DNA of 64,000 nt, taken from the NCBI GenBank assembly GCA_029260765.1, contig JAJDCP010000084.1, positions 62,001-126,000 of the forward strand. Reading direction: 5' to 3'. The notes beneath the pieces are model-generated. The model searched no databases. It worked only from the letters and a program-made list of their open reading frames with translations, and was not told the origin of the DNA. The position numbers and the translations under genes are program-made. Below, in pieces: positions 27,651 to 37,062 of the stretch. This DNA comes from Planctomycetota bacterium. Its GTDB lineage: Bacteria > Planctomycetota > J058 > JAJDCP01. How positions within the stretch are numbered: the stretch's first letter is position 1; each line of letters opens with the position of its first letter.

Positions 27651-29642
27651 ATGGAAAGCCCGCCCGCGACCAGCTCTCCTGCTCCAGCAGACCTCCAGCC
27701 CGAGCCTCCCTGGAGCGCCGGGCTCGCGGCTGGTCTGCTGGTTGTACTGTGCCTGGTCGTGTACATCGCCTGTCTGGCTCCGTCGGTCTGTGGCGGCGAC
27801 AGCGGCGAGCTGATCACCGCCGCCTGGGACTTCGGCGTCGCGCACCCCCCGGGCTATCCCCTCTACACCCTGTTGGCGTCGCTGTTCTGCCGAATGCCTT
27901 TCGCTGAGATCGCCTGGCGGGTCAATCTGCTCTCAGCGCTCTGTGACGCGCTGGCCGCGGGCCTGCTGTGCTTGTTGGTCGCGCGGGCCACACAGCGCAG
28001 CGCCGCGGGTTTCGTGGCTGGGGGGCTGTGGGCCTTCTGTGAGCTGATCTTCCGCTATGCCGTCTGCGCCGAGGTCTTCGCCCTGAACAACCTGTTCGTC
28101 ATCCTGTTGGCCTGGCTGGCCTTCAGCTACTGGCAGAAGCCGCGTACGTCTTTGGCTTTGTGGGGAGCCTTCGTGTTCGGCCTGGGGCTGTCGAACCACC
28201 ACACCCTGTTGTTCGTCGGCCTGCCGATGGTCGCGATGGTGCTCTGGCGCGGGGGGCGCGCGTTGCTGCGTCCCAAGATCATGGCGGCGCTGGTCGGTGT
28301 GGGGCTGCTGGGTTTGAGTCCCTATTTGCAGCTGCCTGTGGCCGCCTCACAGAAGCCGCTGCATTCCTGGGGAGACGCCAGCACGCTCGAGGGCTTCAGC
28401 ACCCACTTCCTGCGCAAAGAGTACGGAACCTTCCGTCTGACCGCCGAGAAGGACACCCAGGCCAGCCCGATCTCGGCCTGGCTGCAGTACTTCGAAAGGC
28501 TGAGCGCCGACTTGCAGTGGGCCGGTCTCGGCGTGCTGCTGCTCGGTTTGTGGGTCTGCATTCGGCGTCCTTCGAAACACGCTCCCTTCATCTGGTTGGC
28601 AGCCACCGCCTGGATCTATCTGTTGGTCTTCCAGTCTCTGGCCAACATTGAGATCAATCCCGGAAAAGTCGGCTACGGCGTCTTCACCCGCTTCTGGCAG
28701 CTGCCTCATGTGTTGCTGTTCGCGTTGTTCGGCTTCGGCTTCGCCCAGCTGCAGCGCTGGTTGCCCGGCAAAGCCGGCGCAGCCTGGTTGCTCGCGGTGG
28801 TGCTGGTCGGCCTGCAGCTCGGCGTGCATGTCCCGCCGGTCGCGGCCAGTGGCAATCTGTTGTTCCGTGATTACGCCCGGAGCCTGCTCGAGCCACTGCC
28901 TGAGGACGCGGTCTACCTGGCAACGGGAGACGTCAAGTCGGGCACCTTGCGGTATGTGCAGGGTTGTCTGCAAGTCCGCGACGACGTCCGGGTGCTGCTG
29001 CATCCCCTGCTGCAGGCGAGCTGGTACAACGCGTTGGCTCGCCATCACTTTCCCGAGCTGGTCTTTCCTGGTGAGCGCTATGGGGGACCGGGCTACTCGT
29101 TGCTGCAGCTGCTGCGCGCCAATCCAGGCACCAGCTTCTTCTGCTCACCGTTGCACAAACACCCCGACATCAGCTGGAAGCAGGGCTACGAGCAGGTCCC
29201 TTGGGGCATGGTCTACAGGCTGCAGCCGCTGGGCGACTCTCTGGACATTCCGGCTCAGCTGCAGGCGGCCGGTGCGATCCTGGCGCACGATGCCCTCGGC
29301 CGCCTCGAGGCTCCACCGCGCGGAACCTGGGAGCGCGCGATCTGGAACGAGTATTGGATCGCTGTGCGCACCAATGGCTCGTATCTGCTGCGCGAGGGCA
29401 TGTTGCGCGACAACCGGCGAGACATGCTGGAAATGGCTGCCCGGCTCTACGACCTGCTGCTCGAGGTGATTCCGCGCCCGCAATACCAGAGTCTCAAGAA
29501 TGCCGGCATCGTGTACCACACCTTGCAGCGTTCGGAGGCGGACCTGGCAAAGCGCGACCGCGTGTGGCGGTTGTTCCTCGAGCGTGCGCCTGCCGACGAC
29601 CCGTTCCGCCCTAAAGCGCGCCAGGTTTTGGAATTGGAATAG
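27651..29642 (+). CDS. DUF2723-family polytopic membrane protein (GT-C-like)
   Basis: A 663-residue protein with about ten or more membrane helices in the first ~420 residues and a soluble C-terminal part. The N-terminal GDSGELITAAW followed by GVAHPPGYPLYTLLA is the DUF2723 signature, equivalent to the acidic loop of GT-C glycosyltransferases of the PMT type. It may transfer sugars from a lipid carrier to exported proteins; activity is unproven. The start is ATG at 27651 rather than 27621, because the residues between do not look coding. It is divergent from the kinase gene and lies 31 nt before the beta-lactamase-fold gene. Confidence 0.82.
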   Translation: MESPPATSSPAPADLQPEPPWSAGLAAGLLVVLCLVVYIACLAPSVCGGDSGELITAAWDFGVAHPPGYPLYTLLASLFCRMPFAEIAWRVNLLSALCDALAAGLLCLLVARATQRSAAGFVAGGLWAFCELIFRYAVCAEVFALNNLFVILLAWLAFSYWQKPRTSLALWGAFVFGLGLSNHHTLLFVGLPMVAMVLWRGGRALLRPKIMAALVGVGLLGLSPYLQLPVAASQKPLHSWGDASTLEGFSTHFLRKEYGTFRLTAEKDTQASPISAWLQYFERLSADLQWAGLGVLLLGLWVCIRRPSKHAPFIWLAATAWIYLLVFQSLANIEINPGKVGYGVFTRFWQLPHVLLFALFGFGFAQLQRWLPGKAGAAWLLAVVLVGLQLGVHVPPVAASGNLLFRDYARSLLEPLPEDAVYLATGDVKSGTLRYVQGCLQVRDDVRVLLHPLLQASWYNALARHHFPELVFPGERYGGPGYSLLQLLRANPGTSFFCSPLHKHPDISWKQGYEQVPWGMVYRLQPLGDSLDIPAQLQAAGAILAHDALGRLEAPPRGTWERAIWNEYWIAVRTNGSYLLREGMLRDNRRDMLEMAARLYDLLLEVIPRPQYQSLKNAGIVYHTLQRSEADLAKRDRVWRLFLERAPADDPFRPKARQVLELE

Positions 29643-29673
29643 GGCCGCAGGCAGGAAAGAAAGGGGACTCGCC

Positions 29674-30705
29674 ATGCTTCGATTTTGGGCACTGCTGCTG
29701 GTTGCCTGTGCCTTGTGTGCGCAGGAAGAGCTCGCGCCTGACCAGCTGGCGCGCATCGACAGGCTGCTGGCGGTCGCCGCCGAGGAACCGGGCTGCGCCC
29801 TGGGGATCGTATCTGCGCAGGGCTTGATCTACGCGCAGGGATACGGCCTGGCAGATCTCGAGCAGGGGACGCCGATCGACAGCCGCAGCATCTTCCGCAT
29901 CGCCTCGACATCCAAGCAGTTCACCGCAGCCTGCATCATGCTGCTGGTGCTCGATGGGGCTCTAGAGCTCGAGGCAGACATCCGCACCTGGTTGCCCGCG
30001 TTGCCCGCGTACGAGCATGTGGTCCGGGTCCGCCATCTGGTGCACCACACCAGCGGCATTCCCGACTATCTCGACTTGATCGCTGAAGACGCGAGCGTCG
30101 ACGACGCCTACGCAGCCCTGTGTGCCGTGGACAGGCTGGAATTCAAGCCCGGCAGCCGCTTCGCGTATTCGAACAGCGGCTACTTTCTGCTCAGCCTGCT
30201 GGTGGCAGAGATCAGTGGAAAGTCCCTGCGGGCTTTCGCCGAGGAGCGCCTGTTCGAGCCGCTCGGCATGAGCAGCACGCACTTCCATGACGATGCCGGG
30301 CACGCCATCGAGGGCAGGACCCTGGGGTACAGTCCCCGCCGTCGTCGGGGCTTCGTCCTGGACGTGACCGACTTGGAGATGGTCGGAGACGGCGGGCTGT
30401 TCACCTCGGTGGCCGACCTGGCTCTCTGGGAGCAGAACCTGCACGAGCCGAATGCACTGCTCGAGCGGTTGCTCGAGCGCGGCAGCCTCAATGATGGCAC
30501 GCGCCTGAGCTATGCGGCGGGCATCGAGCACGGACGTCTGGCCGGGCACGCCACGCTCAGCCACGGGGGGGCCTTTGTCGGGTACGGAGCCGAGATCCTG
30601 CGCCTGCCCGAGCAGCAGCTCAGCATCATCATCCTGTGCAATCGGAGTGATGCGGAGCCAGAAGAATGGGCGGAGAAGATCGCCCGCATCCTGCTGGAGG
30701 AGTGA
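29674..30705 (+). CDS. Secreted beta-lactamase-fold serine hydrolase (class C/esterase type)
   Basis: A 343-residue exported protein with an N-terminal signal peptide (hydrophobic residues 3-16, cleavage probably after CA). The serine beta-lactamase/penicillin-binding fold is shown by S78-T-S-K81, YSNSGY, and SHGGAFVGYG in place of KTG. This set is typical of family S12 esterases and D-peptidases rather than drug-resistance AmpC. The substrate is unknown; a peptidoglycan or ester role is plausible. AAAGGGGA precedes ATG 29674. It probably shares a transcript with the DUF2723 gene, 31 nt upstream. Confidence 0.85.
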   Translation: MLRFWALLLVACALCAQEELAPDQLARIDRLLAVAAEEPGCALGIVSAQGLIYAQGYGLADLEQGTPIDSRSIFRIASTSKQFTAACIMLLVLDGALELEADIRTWLPALPAYEHVVRVRHLVHHTSGIPDYLDLIAEDASVDDAYAALCAVDRLEFKPGSRFAYSNSGYFLLSLLVAEISGKSLRAFAEERLFEPLGMSSTHFHDDAGHAIEGRTLGYSPRRRRGFVLDVTDLEMVGDGGLFTSVADLALWEQNLHEPNALLERLLERGSLNDGTRLSYAAGIEHGRLAGHATLSHGGAFVGYGAEILRLPEQQLSIIILCNRSDAEPEEWAEKIARILLEE

Positions 30706-31003
30706 GGGGGAGCGGCGTCCAGGCCAACCCTGGCCGCTGTAGCAGCGCTCTGTGAGCGCCGGAGCCCTCGTCGTTGCCAGGGATTCGGGGTTCTTCCACG
30801 GCAGATCGCTCCTCTCTGCCACTGCAACGCGCGCAACGTTCCACCAACAAAACAAAAAAGATGCAGGATCTCTCGTCCCACCTGCGTCTCATCACTGGAC
30901 CCCCTTGGGGTCCTGCACGAGGGGGGTGCATTGCTGGCGTGGCTGACCGCGTTCGGTAGTGCACAGGAACAGCCAACGCAACCTGCCGCCGGGAGGACCC
31001 CTC
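30706..31003. other. 298-nt gap with dispersed repeat copy
   Basis: No gene is seen. Positions 30748-30763 match 16 bases of the repeat at 14282-14297, and here the sequence can form a small GCGCT/AGCGC hairpin. A short A-rich stretch (about 30843-30860) is unusual in this GC-rich window and may be part of the promoter for the next gene. GGGAGG just before 31004 is its ribosome binding site. Confidence 0.4.
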
Positions 31004-32749
31004 ATGCGGGCGTGGAGCTATTGCCTCGTGCTTGGGCTGGCCGCTGCCAGCTCTGCCCAGACCTTGAGCACGGAGGTCGCCGGGCTGGTTTCTTCCGATC
31101 CTGTCATCCGTGAGCAGTCTTTCGCCGCCATCTGTGCACGTGGCGCAGGGGCGCTTCCCGAGCTGAAGCGTGCGCTGGCGCTGGCCGACGAGCCCGAGCA
31201 GTTGCGGCGTCTGGGCTGGCTGATCGCGCGCTACGAACGCGGAGAGCCCGACGGCAGCCTGTTCGCGGCGTTGAGCCTGACCGCGGACGCACCCGTCCGG
31301 GCTGGGCAGTTGGTGGGCCTGCGTTTGCGTTTGTCCAACCGCGGGGACCATCCCCTGCGCGTGCCGCAGCCCCAGAGCTATTTCCAGAACGCAGGCCTGG
31401 CCAGCATCGCGCTGTGCATCGAAGGCCCCACAGGCCGGACGCTGCGCTGTCCGGCGCGTCGTCCCCAGACAACGCGGCCCGAGGACAAGTACCAGCGACG
31501 CTGCGGAGGCTGCTACCGACCCGAGCCTGTCGACCCGGACGCGCTGCAAGAGCTGGCGGTCGGGGCGTCTCTCAATCCCCTCGGACGCGCAGAGGATGAG
31601 ATCTTGAGTTGGTGGCGGGCGCCCGCACCGGGAACCTACACGCTGAGCTTCGCCTGGTCGACGATGAGCCAAGCCCAGAAACTGGGCCAGCCAGAGCTGG
31701 CTGCTTTCGCCGCATTGCCGGAGTGGAATGTGCTCTCCAATCAGCTGGTCATCGAGGTACTGGACGATGGCGTCGGCTGGCCAGACCCCTGCATCCCGCT
31801 GACAGACGCTCAATTGGTGGCGGGCCTGGAGTTGCGCATCGAGGGCGGGCCGGCTGCAAGGCCTCGAGCTGTGCCGCTGCGAGACTGGTACCTGGTGCCC
31901 CAGAGTTGGGCCTGGCTGGCTGCGCAGCAGCGTCCTGATGGCTCCTGGTGCGGTCAGGCCGAGAGCTTCGCGACCGCAGCCACGGCGCTTGCTGTGTTGG
32001 CCCTGAGCAGCGAGGCCGATCCCGGCCAGCTCCCCCTGCAGCCTCGCGCTCTACGTCGAGGGCTGCAATTCCTGTGCAGGCGCGCGCCGCAGGTCGAGGC
32101 CTACACCCTCAACAAGGCTCTGGCCTTGCTGGCCCTTTGCTCGGCGCCCGCGGATGGCCCAGAGGAAGTCGCTGCGGCTGCGCGCGAGGCATTGACGAGC
32201 CTGCTGGCAATCCGTTCCGAGGGGGCTTGGGGATGGACCCCGGCCGAGGCTCCGGATATCGTCTGCACCGCCTACGCACTGCGCGCACTGGCCCGGGCGC
32301 GCGAGGCGGGCCTGCAGGTCGACGAGGCCGAGCTGGAGCCCGCGTTCACGCTGCTGGCAGGGCCGGCGGGAAGCGCCGAAGCGCTGCAATGGGCGCCCCC
32401 CGGGCAACGGGCCGCGCCGGTTCCCCTGGTGCCCGCCCTGGCCCGCGAGGCCCTGGCGCTGTTCGGGCGTAGCTGCCCGAGCGTCGGCAGCCTGCCGAGG
32501 GTGCGTGAAGATGTGGATCCCAGCTATCTGTCAGCCCTGCTGGGGTCGTCCAGCGACCTGGGCTCGATCCGCGCCACCGGCGCCCTGGTCGCCTCCCATC
32601 GCGAGGCGGACTACAGCTTCGAGCCGACCGGTTTGTGGGGGGCCCTGTGCGGGCAGGTCGGGACAACCTCGGAGTGCCTGTGGCTGCTGGCGCGGCTCGG
32701 GCGTCAGCTCCGGGCTGCCGAGGCGCAGCTGGCGAAGTCTTCACGCTGA
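31004..32749 (+). CDS. Secreted alpha/alpha-toroid (prenyltransferase/squalene-oxidase-repeat-like) protein
   Basis: A 581-residue exported protein with signal peptide MRAWSYCLVLGLAAASSAQ. Residues ~20-80 are HEAT-like helices. A beta-rich middle follows with a Cys-containing loop (RRCGGCYRPEP). From about residue 290 the protein has repeating helices with QW-like motifs, such as WLAAQQRPDGSWCGQ, in the pattern of terpene-cyclase-like toroids. Exported toroid proteins of this kind are common in Planctomycetes and have no known enzyme activity. The DxDD acid motif of real squalene-hopene cyclases is not seen. GGGAGG precedes ATG 31004. Confidence 0.65.
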   Translation: MRAWSYCLVLGLAAASSAQTLSTEVAGLVSSDPVIREQSFAAICARGAGALPELKRALALADEPEQLRRLGWLIARYERGEPDGSLFAALSLTADAPVRAGQLVGLRLRLSNRGDHPLRVPQPQSYFQNAGLASIALCIEGPTGRTLRCPARRPQTTRPEDKYQRRCGGCYRPEPVDPDALQELAVGASLNPLGRAEDEILSWWRAPAPGTYTLSFAWSTMSQAQKLGQPELAAFAALPEWNVLSNQLVIEVLDDGVGWPDPCIPLTDAQLVAGLELRIEGGPAARPRAVPLRDWYLVPQSWAWLAAQQRPDGSWCGQAESFATAATALAVLALSSEADPGQLPLQPRALRRGLQFLCRRAPQVEAYTLNKALALLALCSAPADGPEEVAAAAREALTSLLAIRSEGAWGWTPAEAPDIVCTAYALRALARAREAGLQVDEAELEPAFTLLAGPAGSAEALQWAPPGQRAAPVPLVPALAREALALFGRSCPSVGSLPRVREDVDPSYLSALLGSSSDLGSIRATGALVASHREADYSFEPTGLWGALCGQVGTTSECLWLLARLGRQLRAAEAQLAKSSR

Positions 32750-32816
32750 AGGGCGCGTCGACTGCACACGCCGACTTCCTCGCAGGGCAGCTGCAGCACT
32801 CTCGCGCCGCGTCCGC

Positions 32817-33113
32817 CTATTCCGGCTTGATCAGCCGCTTGCGGGCTTTGCTGAAGCCTTCGGCCAGGTCGTCCCAGGCCTTCTCGACGCCCGAACGCAG
32901 CACCGCCAGGGCCTCGCCGCTGGCGTCGCGGATTCCCAACAGACGCTCGACGAGCTTGGTGCGCTGTTCGTTGAGGCTCTTGAGGTGTTCTTCCAGGCCG
33001 GTCCGCACGTGCTCTTCGGCCTCCTGACCGCGATCGCGCAGCTCGTCGATCTTGGCGTCGAGGTCGGCCAGGCGTTGTTCAATAGCGATCCGGAAGTCAG
33101 ATTTCTCAGTCAT
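32817..33113 (-). CDS. Small coiled-coil protein
   Basis: A 98-residue, highly charged helical protein, nearly all heptad-like (IEQRLADLDAKIDELRDRG, LEEHLKSLNEQRTKLVERL). There is no signal peptide or membrane segment. GGAGG precedes ATG 33113. It is 22 nt downstream of the bestrophin-like gene and is probably co-transcribed. Likely a cytosolic oligomer; no specific function can be given. Confidence 0.7.
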   Translation of the reverse strand: MTEKSDFRIAIEQRLADLDAKIDELRDRGQEAEEHVRTGLEEHLKSLNEQRTKLVERLLGIRDASGEALAVLRSGVEKAWDDLAEGFSKARKRLIKPE

Positions 33114-33135
33114 GGCAGGGCCCTCCGCTGCGAAA

Positions 33136-34074
33136 CTATCCCAGACCGCGGGTCGCTGTCAAGCGTTCGGCGACCGGCGCTTCGGTGCTGAAGCTCGCAG
33201 CGGCGTCGGCGATCTCGAGCGTGCTCGCGTCGATCGAGTCGCCGATGTCCTCCATAGGCAGATCGTTGGGGTCGAGCCCGAATGGATCTTCGATCTCCAC
33301 GCCGATCTCGTCGATGCCGAAAAAGGCAAAGCACAGCAGCGCCGCGGCGAAGGGCGTGAACCAGCCCATGCTTTCGGAGATGGCAAACGGTACCGTGAAG
33401 CAGAACAGCGACACGAACAACTTCGAATGTTGGGCATAGGCCAGGGGCATCGGCGTGTGCAGGATGCGTTGGCAGGCGCCCTGCGCATCGTTGATCTCGG
33501 TCAAGTTCCTGTCCATCGAGGCCAACAACGGCGGCGGCAGCTCGCCACGACGACAATAGGCTGCCAGGCGCTGGGAGATCCAGGTGGCGATCACGTTCGG
33601 TCTGAACCCCCGCTCTTGCAGATGGGCAATCTCGTCCGGACGCAGCCAGGGCGAGACCGCATCCAGCGCATCCTCGTCCCGCAAGGCCTGCACTTCGAGG
33701 CGGTACATCGCGCCGAGGTAGCGGGTCAGGCGGGAACGCTCGCTCTCTTTGCCGTCGACTTGGTCGTGCGGGATCCATGAGCAGATCTGCCGCATCAGGT
33801 CGCGCGAGCTGTTGACGATGTTGCCGAGGAACTTGCGCCCCTCCCACCAGCGGTCATAGGAGGCGTTGGTGCGGAACACCAGCAGCAGGCCGAGCACCAC
33901 ACCGACCAGCGTATGCAGCAGGGTGGGGATGCCGAAGTTGTAGCGCATGCGCAGGTAGGCCGCCCCGAGACCGATGACCGTGGTCACCACGGTGCGCACG
34001 GCGATGCGAGGAATCACCGATCCCCGTAGACTGAAAGACACCGCCAGCCAGTTTTCGGGCGTGTACTCGATCAT
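33136..34074 (-). CDS. Bestrophin/UPF0187-family anion channel
   Basis: A 312-residue membrane protein with about four hydrophobic segments. The family hallmark RTNASYDRWWEGR is at residues 68-80, next to the pore-lining second helix, and the conserved acidic stretch DPFGLDPNDLPM follows the last helix. Bacterial bestrophins form pentameric ion channels in the inner membrane. GAGGAGG lies upstream of ATG 34074. It lies 45 nt downstream of the GST gene and 22 nt before the coiled-coil gene. Confidence 0.85.
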   Translation of the reverse strand: MIEYTPENWLAVSFSLRGSVIPRIAVRTVVTTVIGLGAAYLRMRYNFGIPTLLHTLVGVVLGLLLVFRTNASYDRWWEGRKFLGNIVNSSRDLMRQICSWIPHDQVDGKESERSRLTRYLGAMYRLEVQALRDEDALDAVSPWLRPDEIAHLQERGFRPNVIATWISQRLAAYCRRGELPPPLLASMDRNLTEINDAQGACQRILHTPMPLAYAQHSKLFVSLFCFTVPFAISESMGWFTPFAAALLCFAFFGIDEIGVEIEDPFGLDPNDLPMEDIGDSIDASTLEIADAAASFSTEAPVAERLTATRGLG

Positions 34075-34119
34075 GGCGCCTCCTCGACTGTCCGTTTGGA
34101 GCATCCGGCTGCCCGGCTC

Positions 34120-34728
34120 TCAACCCAGGTGGGAATCCCAACGCTGCACCAGCGCGCTCAGGCGGGGCAAGCTGTCCGCGTCCGCGGCAAAAACCTCGCG
34201 CGTGCGGGCCACCAAAGGCATGCGCGCGAGCAGCTCAGGGCCGGGCAGGGCGTAGCAGACCCACTCCACGACCCGCAGGTCGTTGATCGCCGGCCCAAAG
34301 CCGTCTTTGTCCGCCAGCTCGCTTTCCAACCAGGCCAGGCCTTCGCTGAATCCTGTCCGGGCCGCCTCGTCCAGGGTTGGTTTCATGCCGAGGGCGTGGA
34401 AGAAGACCGGCATCCAGTGGCGGGCGAGCCGCTTGTCGAGCATGTCCTTCCAGGCGTCACAGGCGCGGCGCTCCGTCTTGCTGGCAGGCTGCAGACGCGG
34501 CGTCTCGCGGTAGTTCGCGTCGAGGTACTGCAAGATGGCTTCGGAGTCGTTGAGCACGATGCCCTTGTCTTCGATCACCGGGGTGCCCTCCTGGCCGGAG
34601 ACATCGAGCACGGGTTGGCGGTCGGCATGGTCCACGAGCCGGAGCTTGAAGTCGATGCCTTTGTAGCGCAGCGCCATGCGGACTTTCAAGCAATTGGGCG
34701 AGGGGGGGAGCTCCCAATAGACGAGCAT
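34120..34728 (-). CDS. Glutathione S-transferase-family protein
   Basis: A 202-residue two-domain protein: N-terminal thioredoxin-like domain (MLVYWELPPSPNCLKVRMAL, with SPNC in the active-site loop, and cis-Pro in GTPVIED) and C-terminal all-helical domain. The SPNC loop and NDSEAILQYLD fit omega/beta-like bacterial GSTs. GGAGGAAC precedes ATG 34728, preferred to an upstream in-frame GTG. A GshB-like ligase is encoded divergently 3.4 kb away, so a thiol cofactor link is possible but not shown. Probably in one operon with TetR upstream and bestrophin downstream. Confidence 0.82.
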   Translation of the reverse strand: MLVYWELPPSPNCLKVRMALRYKGIDFKLRLVDHADRQPVLDVSGQEGTPVIEDKGIVLNDSEAILQYLDANYRETPRLQPASKTERRACDAWKDMLDKRLARHWMPVFFHALGMKPTLDEAARTGFSEGLAWLESELADKDGFGPAINDLRVVEWVCYALPGPELLARMPLVARTREVFAADADSLPRLSALVQRWDSHLG

Positions 34729-34837
34729 CGGCTGTTCCTCCAAGGTCACAAGCTGGGGAGTTGATGGTTCTCCGCGATCCTACCACATTCCCGCGAAGCT
34801 CGCGATGTCCCCAGCGAGGCCAGGCACTAGCCATCGA

Positions 34838-35437
34838 TCAGGCAGCGAGCAAAGCGTCGATCAGCCCACAGAGCTCCTCGCGCAGAGCTTCGACGTCAAG
34901 CTCAGGCTCGAGAGCCACCTGGAAGGACAGCCCGTCCGCGAGCGCTTGGATGAAGCGGTACAGCCAGGGAATCCGCTCGGCGCGCAGCCAGCCCTCGGCG
35001 GCGCCCCGTTGCAACAGCCGCTCACACACTCTCCGGAAGCGCCGATACGAGTGCGCGATGGCCTCCCATGCCTCGGGCCGTGTTTTGGCGAAGGACCAGA
35101 CCTCGATCTGGAAGCGCAGCTCGATCTCGACCATCGCCTGCGACGGAAATGCCAGCGCCACCAGCTCGCGGAGCAGCTCGCGCGGGGGGCAGTCACGCTC
35201 GGCCACCGCCAGAAGCTGACGCTCTTGCTCCGCGTGGTAACGGCGGATGGTCTCGACGATCAAGCTGTCCTTGTTCTTGAAATAGTAGGTCACCAAGCCC
35301 TTCGACACACCTGCCTCGCGGGCCACTTCGGCGAGGGTCATCGCTTCGAAGGTGTCCCGTGCCAGCAGACGGTAGACGGTGAGCATTACCTGCTGCTTGC
35401 GGCGCTCTTCGAGCTCGGGGTTCCGTGTCCTGGCCAT
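34838..35437 (-). CDS. TetR/AcrR-family transcriptional regulator
   Basis: A 199-residue repressor-type protein. The helix-turn-helix is at residues 33-54 (MTLAEVAREAGVSKGLVTYY), followed by a helical ligand-binding domain. GGGAG precedes ATG 35437. It is divergent from the ATP-grasp/AstE operon and upstream of GST and bestrophin genes in its own direction, so it could control either or both. TetR proteins usually sense a small hydrophobic molecule and act on the adjoining divergent promoter. Confidence 0.88.
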   Translation of the reverse strand: MARTRNPELEERRKQQVMLTVYRLLARDTFEAMTLAEVAREAGVSKGLVTYYFKNKDSLIVETIRRYHAEQERQLLAVAERDCPPRELLRELVALAFPSQAMVEIELRFQIEVWSFAKTRPEAWEAIAHSYRRFRRVCERLLQRGAAEGWLRAERIPWLYRFIQALADGLSFQVALEPELDVEALREELCGLIDALLAA

Positions 35438-35607
35438 CAACGCTCCCGCTATAAGGGCCCCGGCCGGAGCACGCGCCCGGGCAGTATAGCTTCGAGGCCA
35501 AAAAAGCCCAGGAGAAGAGCGATTGATCCGTGCATCGGCGGCCCCTATGATGGGCAGACACTGATCGCGTGTCGAGCCGATCGCTCGGTCCGGCAGCAAG
35601 GAGCCTT
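35438..35607. promoter_or_regulatory. Divergent promoter region between tetR-type gene and ATP-grasp operon
   Basis: A 170-nt gap that must hold both promoters and probably the TetR operator. A TATAGC element at about 35487 could be a -10 box for the rightward operon. I do not see a clean palindromic operator. AAGGAG at 35598-35603 is the ribosome binding site of the first ATP-grasp gene. Confidence 0.35.
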
Positions 35608-37062
35608 ATGGATAAGCCCCCCGCGGAACACCAAGTTCGTATCTTCCGCGCTGGAGAGTTCCAGTCTGACAAACACTTCTACCCGCGGGTGCTCAACGCC
35701 CATATCCATCCCCTTGTGCGCTTCTTCTTCCAACTGACCAACGATCGCATCGCCGAGCGCTTTTGCCATCTGCATCCCGAGGTCCATCGGGACGCTGTGC
35801 GCGCGGTGCTGCAGCAGAAAATGCGCTGGTTCCGTTGGGGGGGCGCGGATCTCTTCCCGACCACCAATGAGCAGGGCCAACGCCAGATCGTGCTGATCGA
35901 GACCAACTCGTGTGCTTCGGGGCAGAAGTCGATGCCGCCCGTCCACGACAACCTCGATCAAGCGGGCTACCATGCCATGCTCAAGCGTGCCTTCCTGCCG
36001 CTCTTGAAGAAGCGCGGCTTGCCGCGTGGTGGCCTGGCCGTGCTCTATGACAAGAACGAGATGGAGACCTCGGGCTACGCCGCCACTATGGCGGACCTGA
36101 CCGACGAGCCCGTCTACCTGGTGCCCTGCTTCGACAAGGTGGAAGATCGGCCGGTGCGCTTTACCGCTGACCGCGTGCTCGAGATCCGTACGCCCGATGG
36201 CGCGTGGTTGCCGATCCGGGCCTGCTTCCGTTACGTCACCCAGCGCCCGTGGAACCGGATTCCGCCCTTCACCCGCACCGAGATCTTCAATCCCATCGCG
36301 GCCTGTCTGGCCGGGGGCCGCAACAAGATGCTGGCCGCCAAGGCCTATGACCTGTACAACGCCGACCTGGCGCGCACGGGCCTGTCGATCCGCCTGCCCG
36401 AGACCATCTGGGACGTGCAGCTGCCGGAGGTGCCCCTTTGGGTGCAGCGCTTTGGGGGCAAAGCCGTGGTCAAGAACCCCTACAGCAATGCGGGCCAGGG
36501 CGTCTATACCATCACCAATCAGGACGAGCTCGATGCGTTTATGGCGCTGGAGCACAGCTATGACCGCTTCATCGTCCAGGCCTTGATCGGCAATCGCGAA
36601 TGGAGCTCGCGTTCGCGAGACGGAAGGCTGTACCACGTCGGCACCATGCCGGACAAGAAGCACCGCATCTATGTTGCCGATCTACGCTTCATGGTCGCCA
36701 GCGGCGAAGATGGCTTCTTTCCAGTCGCCATCTATGCCCGCCGTGCTGCCCAACCTCTCACCGAGGAGCTGAAAGGCGACTGCTCCTCTTGGGATATGCT
36801 GGGCACCAACCTCTCCAAACGTCGCACCGATGGGGGGTGGGACACCGAGGACGAGCGGCTCCTGTTGATGGACGCCCGCGACTTCAACAAGGTCGGCGTC
36901 GGTATGGATGACTTGATCGAAGGCTATCTGCAGACGGTCTTGTCACTGACGGCGATCGACCGTATGACCGAGCGCTTGCGGACCAAGAAGGGCAACTTCC
37001 GCATGCGTTTCTTCAAATCCCTCAATCCCGACGCCGCGCTGGCAGCGGAGATCTGTTCATGA
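35608..37062 (+). CDS. ATP-grasp-like ligase of unknown substrate
   Basis: A 484-residue cytosolic protein. Features that point to ATP-grasp are a QIVLIETNSCASGQKS segment near residue 100, KAVVKNPYSNAGQGVYTI (Lys plus Gly-rich loop) around residue 290, RFIVQALIG, and a late YVADLRFMV strand. I do not recognise a named subfamily. The start is ATG at 35608 with AAGGAG 5 nt upstream. It is first in a three-gene operon; its stop overlaps the AstE-like start as ATGA. Together with a deacylase and a GshB-like ligase, it probably helps build a small peptide-like or amino-acid-derived compound (inference). Confidence 0.65.
   Translation: MDKPPAEHQVRIFRAGEFQSDKHFYPRVLNAHIHPLVRFFFQLTNDRIAERFCHLHPEVHRDAVRAVLQQKMRWFRWGGADLFPTTNEQGQRQIVLIETNSCASGQKSMPPVHDNLDQAGYHAMLKRAFLPLLKKRGLPRGGLAVLYDKNEMETSGYAATMADLTDEPVYLVPCFDKVEDRPVRFTADRVLEIRTPDGAWLPIRACFRYVTQRPWNRIPPFTRTEIFNPIAACLAGGRNKMLAAKAYDLYNADLARTGLSIRLPETIWDVQLPEVPLWVQRFGGKAVVKNPYSNAGQGVYTITNQDELDAFMALEHSYDRFIVQALIGNREWSSRSRDGRLYHVGTMPDKKHRIYVADLRFMVASGEDGFFPVAIYARRAAQPLTEELKGDCSSWDMLGTNLSKRRTDGGWDTEDERLLLMDARDFNKVGVGMDDLIEGYLQTVLSLTAIDRMTERLRTKKGNFRMRFFKSLNPDAALAAEICS

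Noticed and set aside
29674..30705. AmpC-type antibiotic resistance gene
   Set aside because: Motif set (HGG in place of KTG) fits S12 esterases/peptidases; resistance cannot be claimed from the fold alone.
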